Part shown: positions 27,512-37,228 of the stretch, in pieces
Numbering within the stretch: the first letter of the stretch is position 1
How the letters are laid out: the number at the start of each line of letters is the position of its first letter
Assembly (NCBI RefSeq): GCF_900113325.1
Contig: NZ_FOOY01000010.1
Location: forward strand, 97,807 to 161,806
DNA length: 64,000 bases
From: Sporolactobacillus nakayamae
GTDB taxonomy: Bacteria; Bacillota; Bacilli; Bacillales; Sporolactobacillaceae
Direction of reading: 5' to 3'
Notes under the pieces: generated by a model
What the model saw: only the letters and a program-made list of their open reading frames with translations
Told to the model about the DNA's origin: nothing
Database searches by the model: none
Program-made: the position numbers and the translations under genes

Positions 27512-27540
27512 TCTTTAGGTTTGTTATAATTTCCATAACT
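27512..27540 (+). promoter_or_regulatory. promoter of lysC
   Basis: TTGTTT (27512-27517), 17-bp spacer, TATAAT (27535-27540). Transcription would start about 15 bp before the lysine riboswitch. Confidence 0.65.
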
Positions 27541-27560
27541 TAATTTTTCAAATAACTGAA

Positions 27561-27824
27561 GTGATAGAGGAGCAGTCTTCATAAGTATGGCGCGCGAGAA
27601 AGATGAATTTCATTGACCGCGACAGAAAGGGAATCCTGCCGAAGTCGGAACAGCTTCATCACCGTTCCGTGCTGGATCTGCATTGAATAAATGCAGAGCT
27701 GTCACATTTTAAGGAGTTTATAAAGGCGTTGAGCCTTATGAAACATCCTAAAGTGTGGAGAACTATCTCAGCATGTTGAAATAGATTGACTGTTCAACAG
27801 CGGGGATTTCTCGCTGTTCTTTTT
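27561..27824 (+). promoter_or_regulatory. lysine riboswitch (L box) with terminator
   Basis: P1 is formed by GTGATAG (27561-27567) and CTGTCAC (27699-27705). Between them are conserved L-box pieces: AGAGGAGC..AGTA, AAGGGAATCCTGCCGAAG and GCTGGATCTGCATTG..ATGCAGAGCTG. A terminator hairpin AACAGCG / CGCTGTT (27796-27818) with CTTTTTG follows. Lysine binding should stop transcription before lysC. Confidence 0.95.
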
Positions 27825-27948
27825 GTCACTGACGTGAACGAATCATAAGGAGCACGCTCTTATCACAGAGATCCCGCGGCTTCATTAAAGAGGATCCGGA
27901 GAGAGTAAGCACGTATATGCCGGTCATAGTTTAAAGGAGCGAGTGAAG

Positions 27949-29181
27949 TTGTCTTTAACGGTAATGAAGTTTGGCGGAACATCGGTAGCGTCAGTTGAAC
28001 GGTTGCAGAAGGTAGCGGATAAAGTCATTAAGAAAAAAGAGGCTGGGCATCAAGTAATTGTGGTTGTTTCCGCAATGGGGAAAACAACGGACGCACTTGT
28101 TTCGATGGCCAGTGAGATTTCGAGCAGACCGTCTAAACGGGAAATGGATGTGCTCTTATCCACAGGCGAGCAGGTTACGATCGCTTTGCTTTCCATGGTT
28201 TTGGTTGAACGTGGATATGACGCTGTCTCATTTACCGGCTGGCAAGCCGGTATCAAAACGGAAGCAGTTCACGAAAACGCGCGGATCGCGTCAATTGATA
28301 CCTCATTGATCCGGCCGCAGTTGAAAAAGGGTTCGATTGTCATCGTCGCAGGATTTCAAGGTGTGACTGAAGACAGTGAGATTACAACACTGGGCAGGGG
28401 CGGATCCGATACATCCGCCGTGGCGATCGCTGCAGCATTCGGTGCGCGGCGATGCGAGATCTACACGGATGTGACCGGTGTCTTTACTACAGATCCGCGC
28501 TACGTGAACAAGGCGCGAAAACTGCAGGAAATCAGTTATGATGAAATGCTTGAATTGGCTTATCTTGGAGCGGGTGTACTCCACCCGCGCGCGGTTGAGT
28601 ATGCGAAGAACAGTCATCTCGAACTCGTGGTGTGCTCTTCGTTTTCCGACGAAGAGGGCACGGTAATTAAGGAGGAAGTGTCAATGGAGAAGACGAAGTC
28701 GGTCAGAGGACTCGCGTTTGAGAAAAATGTGACGAAGGTGACGCTGCTCGGACTTCCAAATAGTGTGGAGGCAGTATCGCGTGTATTCGACGCGATTGCG
28801 GCGAAGCATATAAACATCGACGTTATCGTTCAGAACGTGCTCGATGAAGCGAGAACGAGCCTGTCGTTCACTGTTGATCACGATGTCTTAAATGAAACAC
28901 TGGATGTACTCCGTGAACAGGAGAAAGAACTGGAATACCATCAGATGATCTTTGAGTCGGAACTTGCCAAGGTTTCAATTGTCGGATCAGGAATGGCATC
29001 TAATCCGGGCGTTGCCGCTCAGATGTTTCACGCCCTGTCAGCACGAGACATCAAAGTTAAAATGATCAGTACTTCTGAAATTAAAGTGTCAACGATTATT
29101 GACGAGAGCAAGCTTATTGAAGCGCTCGATACGCTCCATGAAACCTTTCATTTGGCAGAAGAAGAATCGGTAAGCTTGTAA
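27949..29181 (+). CDS. lysC: aspartate kinase, lysine-regulated type
   Basis: 410 residues: kinase domain with MKFGGTSVAS, STGEQVTIALLSM, TLGRGGSDTSA and FTTDPRYV, then two ACT domains (from about 265; VSIVGSGMASNPGVAAQMF). Catalyses the first step from aspartate to lysine, threonine and methionine. I prefer TTG 27949, 9 nt after AAAGGAG; the GTG two codons earlier is too close to it. The internal sequence GGAGGAAGTGTCAATG near 28670-28686 could also start the beta subunit, as in B. subtilis. Confidence 0.95.
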   Translation: MSLTVMKFGGTSVASVERLQKVADKVIKKKEAGHQVIVVVSAMGKTTDALVSMASEISSRPSKREMDVLLSTGEQVTIALLSMVLVERGYDAVSFTGWQAGIKTEAVHENARIASIDTSLIRPQLKKGSIVIVAGFQGVTEDSEITTLGRGGSDTSAVAIAAAFGARRCEIYTDVTGVFTTDPRYVNKARKLQEISYDEMLELAYLGAGVLHPRAVEYAKNSHLELVVCSSFSDEEGTVIKEEVSMEKTKSVRGLAFEKNVTKVTLLGLPNSVEAVSRVFDAIAAKHINIDVIVQNVLDEARTSLSFTVDHDVLNETLDVLREQEKELEYHQMIFESELAKVSIVGSGMASNPGVAAQMFHALSARDIKVKMISTSEIKVSTIIDESKLIEALDTLHETFHLAEEESVSL

Positions 29182-29200
29182 GGTTAAAGGAAGATAAGAA

Positions 29201-29235
29201 CAATAAAAAGCAGGCGATATGCCTGCTTTTTATTG
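29201..29235. terminator. bidirectional terminator between lysC and yslB
   Basis: CAATAAAAAGCAGGC (29201-29215) and its exact complement at 29221-29235 form a 15-bp stem with A-run and T-run flanks, suited to ending both convergent transcripts. Confidence 0.9.
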
Positions 29236-29326
29236 TGTCTTAATTTGAGTGTATAAAGAAAAACAACACACCAAGTTTCGTCTTCCCCGGGCTATGATCA
29301 TATACAGGTTCATGCAGAGAGAAAAG

Positions 29327-29794
29327 TTAATTTTCCACTTTTACATGGTCTTTTGCGTCCCACTTTATAAGAAAAACAACTTTTTTTTGGCGGCCGGTTT
29401 TGATTTCCATATACGTTTCCGCAACGCAACCGATCTGATGCTGTATCTGCTCTGCAATGAACCCGGATTCTAATGAAAAACTGCCTGAATCAGGAAAATC
29501 ATTGATCCGTGCTTCAACAAGCGGAGAACTGCATTCAAAAATCGTTTTATTTTTCGCCTTAGTTACGTGTTCCAAATTTCCCCATCCTGCCCGATTAAAA
29601 AAATCGATAATCTGTTGTTCGTTATCGAGAGGATATTGGCGCGCCAATTTTCGTCCCGACCAATAAAGGATCGATGCTGTTTCCTTGCCAAGAAGCTCAG
29701 GAATCAGTAAATTTCTTATTAATTCATAACCGAAAGCCGGTACGGTCGCGTCTCCGTAGTGTTCCGGCTGCGGACAGGTTGCGTTTCTCGTCAT
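29327..29794 (-). CDS. yslB: YslB-family protein (DUF2507)
   Basis: 155 residues with PAFGYELIRNLLIPELLG, ILYWSGRKLARQYP and ESGFIAEQIQHQ, matching the YslB family. Cytoplasmic protein of unknown function; related folds bind hydrophobic ligands. Convergent with lysC, as neighbours in B. subtilis. Confidence 0.88.
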   Translation of the reverse strand: MTRNATCPQPEHYGDATVPAFGYELIRNLLIPELLGKETASILYWSGRKLARQYPLDNEQQIIDFFNRAGWGNLEHVTKAKNKTIFECSSPLVEARINDFPDSGSFSLESGFIAEQIQHQIGCVAETYMEIKTGRQKKVVFLIKWDAKDHVKVEN

Positions 29795-30051
29795 CTTCTA
29801 TCCCTCCACAGACTATTATAACTTTCTTTTCCTCGTTTCACTATTAATGATATGGAATGAGCGCATTTTATTTTCCAAACGGTTTTTCCCTTTTATTCGA
29901 TTGGTAAATAGCACCTTTTACTGTAAAATGAATGGAGTTAATATAGACTATTTACCATAAAGGGGTTATGAAACCATTAATAACTGATTTTTTACAAAAA
30001 GAGGATTATGCAGCAATCTGATAGAAAAATAACGAAAGGGATGATCGATCA

Positions 30052-31440
30052 ATGGAATTCAGGATTGAACATGATACGCTTGGAGAAGTCAAGGTACCGG
30101 CTGAACGCCTGTGGGCCGCACAAACGCAACGGAGTAAAGACAACTTCAAAATCGGATGGGAGAAAGTGCCGCTTGAAATTGTTCACGCATTTGCCATCTT
30201 AAAAAAAGGTGCGGCACTCGCAAATCATAATTTAACTATATTAGATGCAGATAAAGCGGAGGCGATCGCAAACGCAGCGGATGAGGTAATTGCAGGAAAA
30301 TGGAACGATGAATTTCCGCTTGTTGTTTGGCAAACCGGCAGCGGTACACAATCGAACATGAACATAAATGAAGTACTCGCCAATCGCGCCAATCAATTGC
30401 TTGAGGCAGGAGGAAGCGATGCGCGTGTTCATCCGAACGATGATGTCAATAAAGCGCAAAGCTCAAATGATACCTTTCCGACGGCGTTACATATTGCGGC
30501 TGTTCAAGCCATTGAAGAAAATGTATTCCCTGCTTTGGATGAACTGAAAGCGACACTTGACAAAAAGGCACAGGAATTCAGCGACGTTGTCAAAATCGGC
30601 CGCACCCATCTTCAAGATGCGGTTCCGCTCACCGTGGGCCAGGAAATCAGCGGATGGGTTTATATGTTAAAGGAGTCTAAAGAACTCATCGAAGGAAGCC
30701 TAAACCACTTAAAGAGTTTGGCAATCGGCGGAACTGCGGTTGGTACCGGCCTAAACGCACCGAAGCAGTTTGGCGATCTGACTGCTAAGGAAATCAGCTT
30801 GATGACCGGCAAAGCCTTCTATGCTTCGGATAATAAGTTTCACGCTTTAACCAGTCACGACGCAATTGTCACGGCACATGGCGCTTTGAAGGCGTTAGCT
30901 GCGGATTTGATGAAAATAGCGAACGACGTGCGTTGGCTGGCGAGCGGTCCACGCTGCGGACTTGGTGAATTAGAGATTCCTGCTAATGAACCGGGCAGTT
31001 CCATTATGCCCGGCAAGATAAATCCGACTCAGGCTGAGGCAGTCACCATGGTTGCGGTTCAGGTTATGGGTAATGACGCGGCGATTGGATTTGCGGCGAG
31101 CCAAGGGAATTTTGAATTAAACGTATTCAAACCAGTGATTGGGTACAATTTTCTCCAAACGACGAAGCTTCTTTCTGACGTGATGCGTTCGTTCAACGTC
31201 CATTGTGCGACTGGTATTAAAGTAAACCAGGAAAAAGTGGACTATTTCCTACACCATTCTTTAATGCTGGTTACAGCGCTGAACCCGAAGATTGGTTATG
31301 AGAAGTCAGCGAAAATCTCGAAACTCGCCCATAAAGAAGGTATTAGTCTTAAGGAATCCGCCATAAAGCTAGGAATTCTCAGTGGCGAAGAATTCGATGC
31401 CCTTGTAAAACCGGAGGAAATGGTTCATCCGCGTCACTAA
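30052..31440 (+). CDS. fumC: class II fumarate hydratase
   Basis: 462 residues, typical length. The superfamily signature [15 protein letters not shown], the [16 protein letters not shown] region with its active-site His, and [15 protein letters not shown] are all present. Interconverts fumarate and malate. ATG 30052 follows AAAGGGATGATC. The gap 31441-31700 after it holds a weak minus-strand frame (31369-31638) that I do not recognise. Confidence 0.97.
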   Translation: MEFRIEHDTLGEVKVPAERLWAAQTQRSKDNFKIGWEKVPLEIVHAFAILKKGAALANHNLTILDADKAEAIANAADEVIAGKWNDEFPLVVWQTGSGTQSNMNINEVLANRANQLLEAGGSDARVHPNDDVNKAQSSNDTFPTALHIAAVQAIEENVFPALDELKATLDKKAQEFSDVVKIGRTHLQDAVPLTVGQEISGWVYMLKESKELIEGSLNHLKSLAIGGTAVGTGLNAPKQFGDLTAKEISLMTGKAFYASDNKFHALTSHDAIVTAHGALKALAADLMKIANDVRWLASGPRCGLGELEIPANEPGSSIMPGKINPTQAEAVTMVAVQVMGNDAAIGFAASQGNFELNVFKPVIGYNFLQTTKLLSDVMRSFNVHCATGIKVNQEKVDYFLHHSLMLVTALNPKIGYEKSAKISKLAHKEGISLKESAIKLGILSGEEFDALVKPEEMVHPRH

Positions 31441-31700
31441 TTTTCTTTGAGTCATAAGTAACCGTCCACCCGCAATGATTGGTAGTCCGACAATCACTTT
31501 GTGATGAAATTCGCCATAATTTGCATAGTTCATGACTGACTTCTTGGGGGGACACGCGTCACTGTGTTCGTGTTCTCTCCATGTTACGGGCACTTGCGTA
31601 AAATGATCAATCTGCGCACGCATCGACACTGCTTTCATAAAATGTTAAGGACTAAAAGCCTTTCCCGCCCGCTCTTCTGCTGAGCAAGGAGGGGGAATTT

Positions 31701-31925
31701 TTGAAGGAAGATTATCACCGTCCAAAACCTTTACTTACGAAGAGGGAAAGAGAAGTTTTCGAATTGCTTGTCCAAGACAAGACGACTCGAGACATAGCTA
31801 AAGAACTCTTCATAAGTGAAAAAACAGTTCGTAACCATATTTCAAACACCATGCAAAAATTAGGTGTGAAAGGTCGTTCCCAGGCGGTTGTTGAACTGCT
31901 TAGGCTCGGAGAACTCAAACTATAG
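31701..31925 (+). CDS. gerE: spore germination/coat regulator GerE
   Basis: 74 residues that are almost entirely one LuxR-type helix-turn-helix (LTKREREVFELL, TRDIAKELFISEKTVRNHISNTMQKLGVKGRSQAV). Length and sequence fit GerE, the late mother-cell regulator of coat genes that works with sigma-K. TTG start at 31701 with GGAGGGGG upstream. A terminator follows directly. Confidence 0.95.
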   Translation: MKEDYHRPKPLLTKREREVFELLVQDKTTRDIAKELFISEKTVRNHISNTMQKLGVKGRSQAVVELLRLGELKL

Positions 31926-31930
31926 CATTA

Positions 31931-31966
31931 GCCGGTCCCTGATAAAGGGCCGGCTGTTGTTTTTTT
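31931..31966 (+). terminator. terminator of gerE
   Basis: GCCGG T CCCT pairs with AGGG CCGGC around GATAA, then TGTTG and seven Ts. Nearly the same terminator occurs alone at 34206-34244. Confidence 0.88.
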
Positions 31967-32060
31967 ATACTATAAGAAAGTATATAATTTTAAGGATCAT
32001 AGTATAAGTGCAACTAAGTCTTCGCCTTCGTCAGAGAGGCTTGGCGAAGCCAACTTTTCT
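31966..32060 (+). repeat. hairpin repeat, copy A
   Basis: ACTATAAGAAAGTATATAA, TTTTAAGGATCATAGTATAAG, TGCAACTAAGTCTTCGCC, then GGCTTGGCGAAGCCAA and TTTTCT. CTTCGCC / GGCGAAG can pair. It is almost identical to 46934-47018 and begins exactly after the T-run of the gerE terminator. No open frame. Confidence 0.88.
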
Positions 32061-32168
32061 TATCGTAAATTGAGAAAAGTCAAAAAAATAGAGAACTTTT
32101 CATGCGCCGTCATACGGGCAACAGCGCTAAAAAGTCCTCTTAAAATGCTTTTCATTTGCAGGATTCTA

Positions 32169-33821
32169 TCAAACGAGATTTATGCCGCATCGTCTGATTT
32201 TCCGTGTCGTTGTTTTTTCAAATTCTTTTTCCAAAACTTCAAACACACGGATGTGTTTATAATTCGGCATTTTGTTGTTCACATCATCGATCATTGATTT
32301 TATCGTAGCTTGTATTTCTTCTTTGGCAGGCAGATGACCGATAATCTCGGTCAGACAGTCTAAATTAGGGAATATTTTGGCCTTTACACAGACACTTCCA
32401 TTACGATCATTTCCAGTAAGAATAAGCGCTTCACTGATCGTTTCTTTTTCCAACAGTCGCGCCTCTAATTCCTCCGGATAAATGTTTTTGCCATTAGCTG
32501 TGACAATCACATTTTTCATGCGGCCCTTGATATACAAAGCCCCGTCTCCATCGATGTATCCCAGATCACCTGTCCGAAAATAGCCGTTGCAGAATGTTTT
32601 TGCGGTAGCCACCGGATCGTTATAGTAACCAAGCATGATATTATCGCCCTTGGCGAGGATTTCGCCAACACCGGATTCATTGGGGCTGTCAATCATCAAT
32701 TCGACGCCGGGAACAGCAACACCGGTTGATTTGGCATTGAAATAAAAATCGTTGTTTCCCGCCAAAAGAGGAGCCGTTTCAGTAAGCCCGTAGCCTTGCA
32801 AAGCCCGAATGCCAAACGCCAGAAAATCTTCGACTACAGCAGAGGAAAGATCTGCCCCGCCGACAATACATGTATGAATTTTTCCCCCAAGTGATTTCTT
32901 CACTTTTCGACGTATAGCAATTCTTACAAGCGCAGGCAATTCTCGAAGCGCTGTTGAGATTGACGATGATTTGAGTTTTGTTTGATACTTTGCCGGACTA
33001 TTCTTTACAATAGCCGCTTGAATCCGCTTGTCTAAAAGCTGAAGCAATGCGGGAACGACGACGAGAATCGTTGGCCTGTATTCAAGAATATTGCGACGTA
33101 TTGCATTCAGGCTGTCGGCGTAAGCAATGCAGGCTCCGCGCGACAGAAGAAGCAAACAATCTAATGTGCATTCGTACGTATGACAAAGCGGCAGGATTGA
33201 AAGCGTTTTGTCACGGGATGTGATCTTTACGATTTGCGAAGTAGAATAAATATTCGCGCAAATATTTTTTTGCGAGAGGCATACACCTTTTGGATTTCCT
33301 GAAGTGCCTGAAGTGAAAATAAGCACACTTATTTCATCTTCAGCAATCGGAACCGTGTCAATGCGCGTATCATCCGCAGGTATCGGTGCCAGGGTATCCT
33401 GCAAAGGCAAAAGTAATCGTTGACTGCTGATTAACGGTCTTAATTGTTCGAGTATCTCCTTGTCCGCACATATCGCGGCACAGTCGGCACTGACAATGAA
33501 GTGATGCATATCTTCCGGCAACAGTTCACGATCAATTGGAACCGCCACACCGACCGTAGCGGCGCACGTATAGTGCAGCACCCATGCGTAGCTGTTTTTA
33601 CCGATCACGGCGATTCGCTTACCGTGCAAGCCGAGATCTAGAAAATGTGTGCCTACCGTCCTGTACCCCTCTTTAAATTGAGAATAACTCACATATCGGT
33701 AACTCCCGCTTCCAATCTTTATTTGGAAGGCAGTTTTTTTTCTGAATTTCTTTGCACTCGCATAAATCATTTCCCGAAAATCAGTATACCGTGTGGCTTT
33801 GTTCAACCGTTTTGTTCTCAA
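32169..33821 (-). CDS. AMP-dependent acyl-CoA synthetase/ligase family protein
   Basis: 550 residues with the adenylate-forming core: P-loop LIFTSGTSGNPKGVCLSQ, LQGYGLTETAPLLAGN, YFRTGDLGYIDGDG, and the hinge and C-terminal lysine region (KGRMKNVIVTANGKNIYPEE). Probably activates a fatty or other carboxylic acid; the substrate is unknown. I chose TTG 33821 because GAAGGAG lies 7 nt upstream; a start nine codons earlier encloses that site. It is the first gene of the block lying between gerE and gerM and is transcribed against gerE. Confidence 0.88.
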   Translation of the reverse strand: MRTKRLNKATRYTDFREMIYASAKKFRKKTAFQIKIGSGSYRYVSYSQFKEGYRTVGTHFLDLGLHGKRIAVIGKNSYAWVLHYTCAATVGVAVPIDRELLPEDMHHFIVSADCAAICADKEILEQLRPLISSQRLLLPLQDTLAPIPADDTRIDTVPIAEDEISVLIFTSGTSGNPKGVCLSQKNICANIYSTSQIVKITSRDKTLSILPLCHTYECTLDCLLLLSRGACIAYADSLNAIRRNILEYRPTILVVVPALLQLLDKRIQAAIVKNSPAKYQTKLKSSSISTALRELPALVRIAIRRKVKKSLGGKIHTCIVGGADLSSAVVEDFLAFGIRALQGYGLTETAPLLAGNNDFYFNAKSTGVAVPGVELMIDSPNESGVGEILAKGDNIMLGYYNDPVATAKTFCNGYFRTGDLGYIDGDGALYIKGRMKNVIVTANGKNIYPEELEARLLEKETISEALILTGNDRNGSVCVKAKIFPNLDCLTEIIGHLPAKEEIQATIKSMIDDVNNKMPNYKHIRVFEVLEKEFEKTTTRKIRRCGINLV

Positions 33822-34205
33822 ATTAGTGCTCCTTCGCCTGTTCGTCATTTATAATCATTCAGAAATTTGTCTCAGACAATTGTTCAGCCAATTGCGCAAC
33901 TGGTTCATTCTAGAGCACAGTGAAAGTCGTGGGTTCTGAAAAAATACGAATCTGCTCATTGTGATTCGTACGGCATCCCTTTTGCTAAATGGAGAGGGAT
34001 TAATAACATAAATTTTAGATTTTAATATCACCTCTAAATACGTTACTTTTCGCGGATAGTTTCAATTAATAACACGAGAACTTTTTGATTAGGATCACGG
34101 GTGCTTCTGTTGATTTAGTTGACTTAAATCAGGGCGTGGTTACTTGAGCAGAGGTGCGAAGAATGGTCACAGCATTTGTTTACTTAGATTAGAATTGAAG
34201 GACTT

Positions 34206-34244
34206 AACAGCCGGCACCTGAAAAAGGGCCGGCTGTTGTTTTTT
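34206..34244 (+). terminator. orphan terminator resembling that of gerE
   Basis: AACAGCCGG pairs with CCGGCTGTT around a CCT/AGG inner stem, followed by GTTTTTT. No convincing plus-strand gene lies upstream: 33822-34205 contains only a 9-codon frame at about 34164 with an AGAGGTG site, and an inverted repeat ACGAATC..GATTCGT near 33949-33970. Confidence 0.7.
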
Positions 34245-34267
34245 GTCTGTTTTTCAAATGCAAATGA

Positions 34268-34699
34268 TTAGTTAATTCTAAAGACATAGTAGGGTTTATA
34301 AATTCTTTTCCTGTGCAGATTAATCAATTCACCGTACTGTTTTCCATCTTTTTTCCATTTGACAAAAACGATTAAAATGCTTGTGTCTGGTGATGGTTGT
34401 GCATCTTGCTCTACAAATCCAACACTTTTTCTTACAGTGATATTATCGTTAGCATTGGTAGCCCTTTTATTATTTTCATAAAAGGTAGTTTGCGTGACCG
34501 TTATCTTTTTGGAACCCCTCCAATAGAGTCTTCCTGTGTATCGTTTCATGGGCAGAGTATAGTAATAACGACCCGACCAGTTTTTAGACTTTCCCTCCCA
34601 GATTGGATGTTGGTAAAGGTAAACTAAGTAACAGGCAAAGAGTATTAGAATCACAAGGCCGCACATGGCTAGTGTTTGGATGAGACGCTTCTTTGACAT
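34268..34699 (-). CDS. small membrane-anchored protein of unknown function
   Basis: 143 residues: an N-terminal transmembrane helix or uncleaved signal (about 9-29, LAMCGLVILILFACYLVYLY) and an extracytoplasmic, basic, beta-rich domain (SGRYYYTLPMKRYTGRLYWRG, then FVKWKKDGKQYGELINLH). I recognise no family. ATG 34699 follows AAAGGAG. Monocistronic, AT-rich. The 300-bp gap upstream (34700-35002) contains no feature I can support. Confidence 0.7.
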   Translation of the reverse strand: MSKKRLIQTLAMCGLVILILFACYLVYLYQHPIWEGKSKNWSGRYYYTLPMKRYTGRLYWRGSKKITVTQTTFYENNKRATNANDNITVRKSVGFVEQDAQPSPDTSILIVFVKWKKDGKQYGELINLHRKRIYKPYYVFRIN

Positions 34700-35002
34700 T
34701 TAATCGATGCTCCTTTGGTCACTACACGATCAAGTATAATGATTAACGGAAACTTGTTACAACGCATTTCTTTTGCGTGGTACCGAACCCAATGATACGC
34801 GATCACGCATGAACACGCCCTTTTTTGCGGCTAACATCAGGTGAATGATGACCGCTACTCATCTATGGTAGAAGGTGAGTCCTTATTGAGGCTCGATTAT
34901 AAATAAAAAAGTGAATCTTGGATCTTAATACGTTAAAATTAAGGTATTCTAATGGTTATGACCTAACTGTAAAAGGAACATCAAAAATAAGGAGTTTTTC
35001 AA

Positions 35003-35584
35003 TTGTTAATCAGAGAATACCGAACAGATGACGAGGAAGGCTGGCTGCGCTGCCGCGTTCTGTCCTTTTTACATACGGCTTATTATGATAATGTTTTACA
35101 GGAAAAGGAAACTTATGATCACCCGTCGATTGAGCTGGTTGCGGTTGAAAGTGGGAAAATTGTCGGCTTGATTGACATTGAATGTGAAGAAGAAATCAAG
35201 ACCGTTTGTGCAGAATGTTCGTCACTTGGCGGGATGATCTGGCACTTGGCTGTCCATCCCGATTTTCAGTGTCAAGGAATTGGGCAGCAATTGCTTCTTG
35301 AAGCGGAAAAGAGACTCAAAGCACAGACTATTGATCAGCTGGAAGCCTATACGCGCGATGATGAATGGGTGAATCGCTGGTATCAGAAAAACGGTTTTCA
35401 CCAAGTGAATCATTATCTGCATGTGATTATGGAAAACAATGAATTGAATGGAATTATTGAATCGTCACTAAAAAAATTGAGACCGATTAGCTGTTTTGCA
35501 CACTATACAGGAGAAGAAGAGAATACGATCAAGAACAAATTCAGCCGAGTTCATGAGTGCCGTTGTTATCGAAAAGACATTTGA
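35003..35584 (+). CDS. GNAT-family N-acetyltransferase
   Basis: 193 residues; the GNAT acetyl-CoA-binding motif is IWHLAVHPDFQCQGIGQQLLLEAEKR at about residues 79-104, with LEAYTRDDEWVNRWYQKNGF as the C-terminal motif B. Acceptor unknown. The last 40 residues are an unusual extension beyond the standard domain. TTG start at 35003 with AAGGAG. Confidence 0.9.
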   Translation: MLIREYRTDDEEGWLRCRVLSFLHTAYYDNVLQEKETYDHPSIELVAVESGKIVGLIDIECEEEIKTVCAECSSLGGMIWHLAVHPDFQCQGIGQQLLLEAEKRLKAQTIDQLEAYTRDDEWVNRWYQKNGFHQVNHYLHVIMENNELNGIIESSLKKLRPISCFAHYTGEEENTIKNKFSRVHECRCYRKDI

Positions 35585-35699
35585 ACCATGGCGGAATTAA
35601 TAAAAGAGGTATGTTTAATGAATGCAGTGACTAAGTCTGGTGCGGACGTAACAGAGCAGTATATCGATGGTGCCTAGTTAACTTTGAAAACAGAAATAA

Positions 35700-35724
35700 A
35701 CGAGCGTCCGTAAAAGATGCTCGT
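35700..35724 (-). terminator. terminator of the coiled-coil protein gene
   Basis: ACGAGC (35700-35705) and GCTCGT (35719-35724); on the minus strand the stem is followed by TTATTT. Modest strength. Confidence 0.5.
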
Positions 35725-35742
35725 TGTTTCAATAATTTTAAA

Positions 35743-36108
35743 TTATTCACTTTGCTCTAAACTGTTTTGGCTAATCGTTAGCTGATCGCCATCTTGCGAC
35801 TGTTCGGAAACAGCAATGCCGGTGTCAATCTGATTCGAAGTGCGCTGCGCCTGTGTTCCGGTCGTATTACCGCTTTGTGATCGGGATTTTAACTGCTCAA
35901 TTTGCGCTTCAATTTGTTGAATTTGTGCTTGAATTACTTGGATTTGTTTTTGCTGATCTTCTTGATCCGATTTTTGTGATTCTAATTGTTTTAATTGAGA
36001 TTCTAATGTTTCTTCTTGCTTTTCAAGTGTTTCGATTTTTTGACTAGAGTCGGAGCTGCTTCCGGATTGATATGTACTGCTTGAAGACCCAATGGATTGA
36101 ATGTTCAC
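35743..36108 (-). CDS. Gln/Ser-rich coiled-coil protein (FlxA-like)
   Basis: 121 residues: a Ser-rich head (IQSIGSSSSTYQSGSSSDSS), a heptad-rich coiled coil from about 24 to 74 dominated by Gln, Glu, Leu and Ile, and a polar Gln/Ser/Thr tail. No signal peptide. It resembles the FlxA-like family in composition and length; function unknown. Start GTG 36108 with AGGGAAG upstream. Confidence 0.7.
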   Translation of the reverse strand: MNIQSIGSSSSTYQSGSSSDSSQKIETLEKQEETLESQLKQLESQKSDQEDQQKQIQVIQAQIQQIEAQIEQLKSRSQSGNTTGTQAQRTSNQIDTGIAVSEQSQDGDQLTISQNSLEQSE

Positions 36109-36181
36109 AACGAACCGCTTCCCTTCATAATTGAACAGGTATATACCTCCCCCATAGTAAAGTTTAATTATTAATAAATCC

Positions 36182-36982
36182 TTAATTTTTCTCGCATGTA
36201 TTTTCAGTTATGAGGTGTCTGACTATCTCCGGATCAACACGAGCTGTTGCTTCATCAATAATTCTACCGAATCGCTCATTATTTTGTGCAAGTTCTATAT
36301 TTTCCAGAATTCGAATGAGATTGGATAAGGCTGTCAAGTGATGAGGGAATAAAGGGTCAAAATTATGGTGAATGCAGTAAGCGATAATAACCAAGAGAAT
36401 AAGGCAGATGAAAGAAAGAATAAGGTAGAGAAAAGCGTCCTCAATGTGATTGCCGACAATATGATCAAAAAGCCAAAGATTGAACGAAATCCAGATGCAA
36501 ACGAAAAGGACAAATGGATATAGTGATAGATTATAAAAAGCATTTTTCTTAAACGATTTTGCTCGTTCCTTTTTCTTTTCTTTGAGACCTTTGATCAAAA
36601 AAAATATATCTATAGCGGTAGTGTTCTTCTTCAAAAAATCTCTGAGGATTGCATAAATAAATACGCGCCATTCCTCTAAAAAAAAAGAAACGTGGTATAG
36701 CTGTCTGCTTTTTTTTACGGCTTGAGGGAATAAAAAGTACTTGAGATTAATTAAAAAAGCGATTTCAAAAGTGACGAGACAAAAAAGAGTATCAGCAAGC
36801 CACGATAGCCGCACAAAAAGTGGGACTAAATAAGCTAAAATTAGCGATACGCAGATTGTGGAGACAAGGTTGAGTACCATAAAGATTACGAGATTCTTTT
36901 TCATGTGCCGAAGTACGAGATTCCAAACGGACAGTCTTTTATAAAATAATATCAACCGGTGTTCAATGTTCAAAATAGTCAT
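36182..36982 (-). CDS. four-helix membrane protein of unknown function
   Basis: About 266 residues with hydrophobic pairs at roughly 30-75 and 155-205 separated by a basic cytoplasmic loop (IKGLKEKKKERAKSFKK), and an acidic C-terminal tail. I do not recognise the family. I placed the start at ATG 36982, though the only ribosome-like sequences (GAGGTG, AAAGGA) are respectively far from or abutting it; the frame is open for 41 more codons upstream. Confidence 0.6.
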   Translation of the reverse strand: MTILNIEHRLILFYKRLSVWNLVLRHMKKNLVIFMVLNLVSTICVSLILAYLVPLFVRLSWLADTLFCLVTFEIAFLINLKYFLFPQAVKKSRQLYHVSFFLEEWRVFIYAILRDFLKKNTTAIDIFFLIKGLKEKKKERAKSFKKNAFYNLSLYPFVLFVCIWISFNLWLFDHIVGNHIEDAFLYLILSFICLILLVIIAYCIHHNFDPLFPHHLTALSNLIRILENIELAQNNERFGRIIDEATARVDPEIVRHLITENTCEKN

Positions 36983-37168
36983 TCCTTTAGCAATTTTGTC
37001 ACCTCTAATTATCGTTGTTTTTAATAAAAACTGATATGTGACTAAAGTATTATTTATTCGACAATTGGCACGAACAGGCAATCTCTTTCTGGTTAAGCTG
37101 TTCACAAATTGTTCAATAAAATGTCACAGTAATTGCAAATTTGTTTCCGCACATGTAAAATCGAATTA

Positions 37169-37182
37169 TGTAAGCGCTTTAA
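37169..37182 (+). promoter_or_regulatory. candidate cre site before the lactate permease
   Basis: TGTAAGCGCTTTAA matches the cre consensus on 12 of 14 positions, 47 bp upstream of the permease start, suggesting CcpA control. Confidence 0.4.
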
Positions 37183-37228
37183 TTTCGGCTGGTCAATCTA
37201 ATTTTATGTGCGGAAGGGGAATGAATCG

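Noticed and set aside
31369..31638. 89-codon minus-strand frame after fumC
   Set aside because: No ribosome site at any start and 70 bp antisense to fumC; the residues look protein-like in part, so it could be a relic, but I cannot support it.
34157..34191. 9-codon frame before the orphan terminator
   Set aside because: Has AGAGGTG upstream but is too short; mentioned only as context for the terminator.
35618..35677. 19-codon frame after the GNAT gene with an AGAGG site
   Set aside because: Very short, no recognisable feature; possibly a gene remnant.
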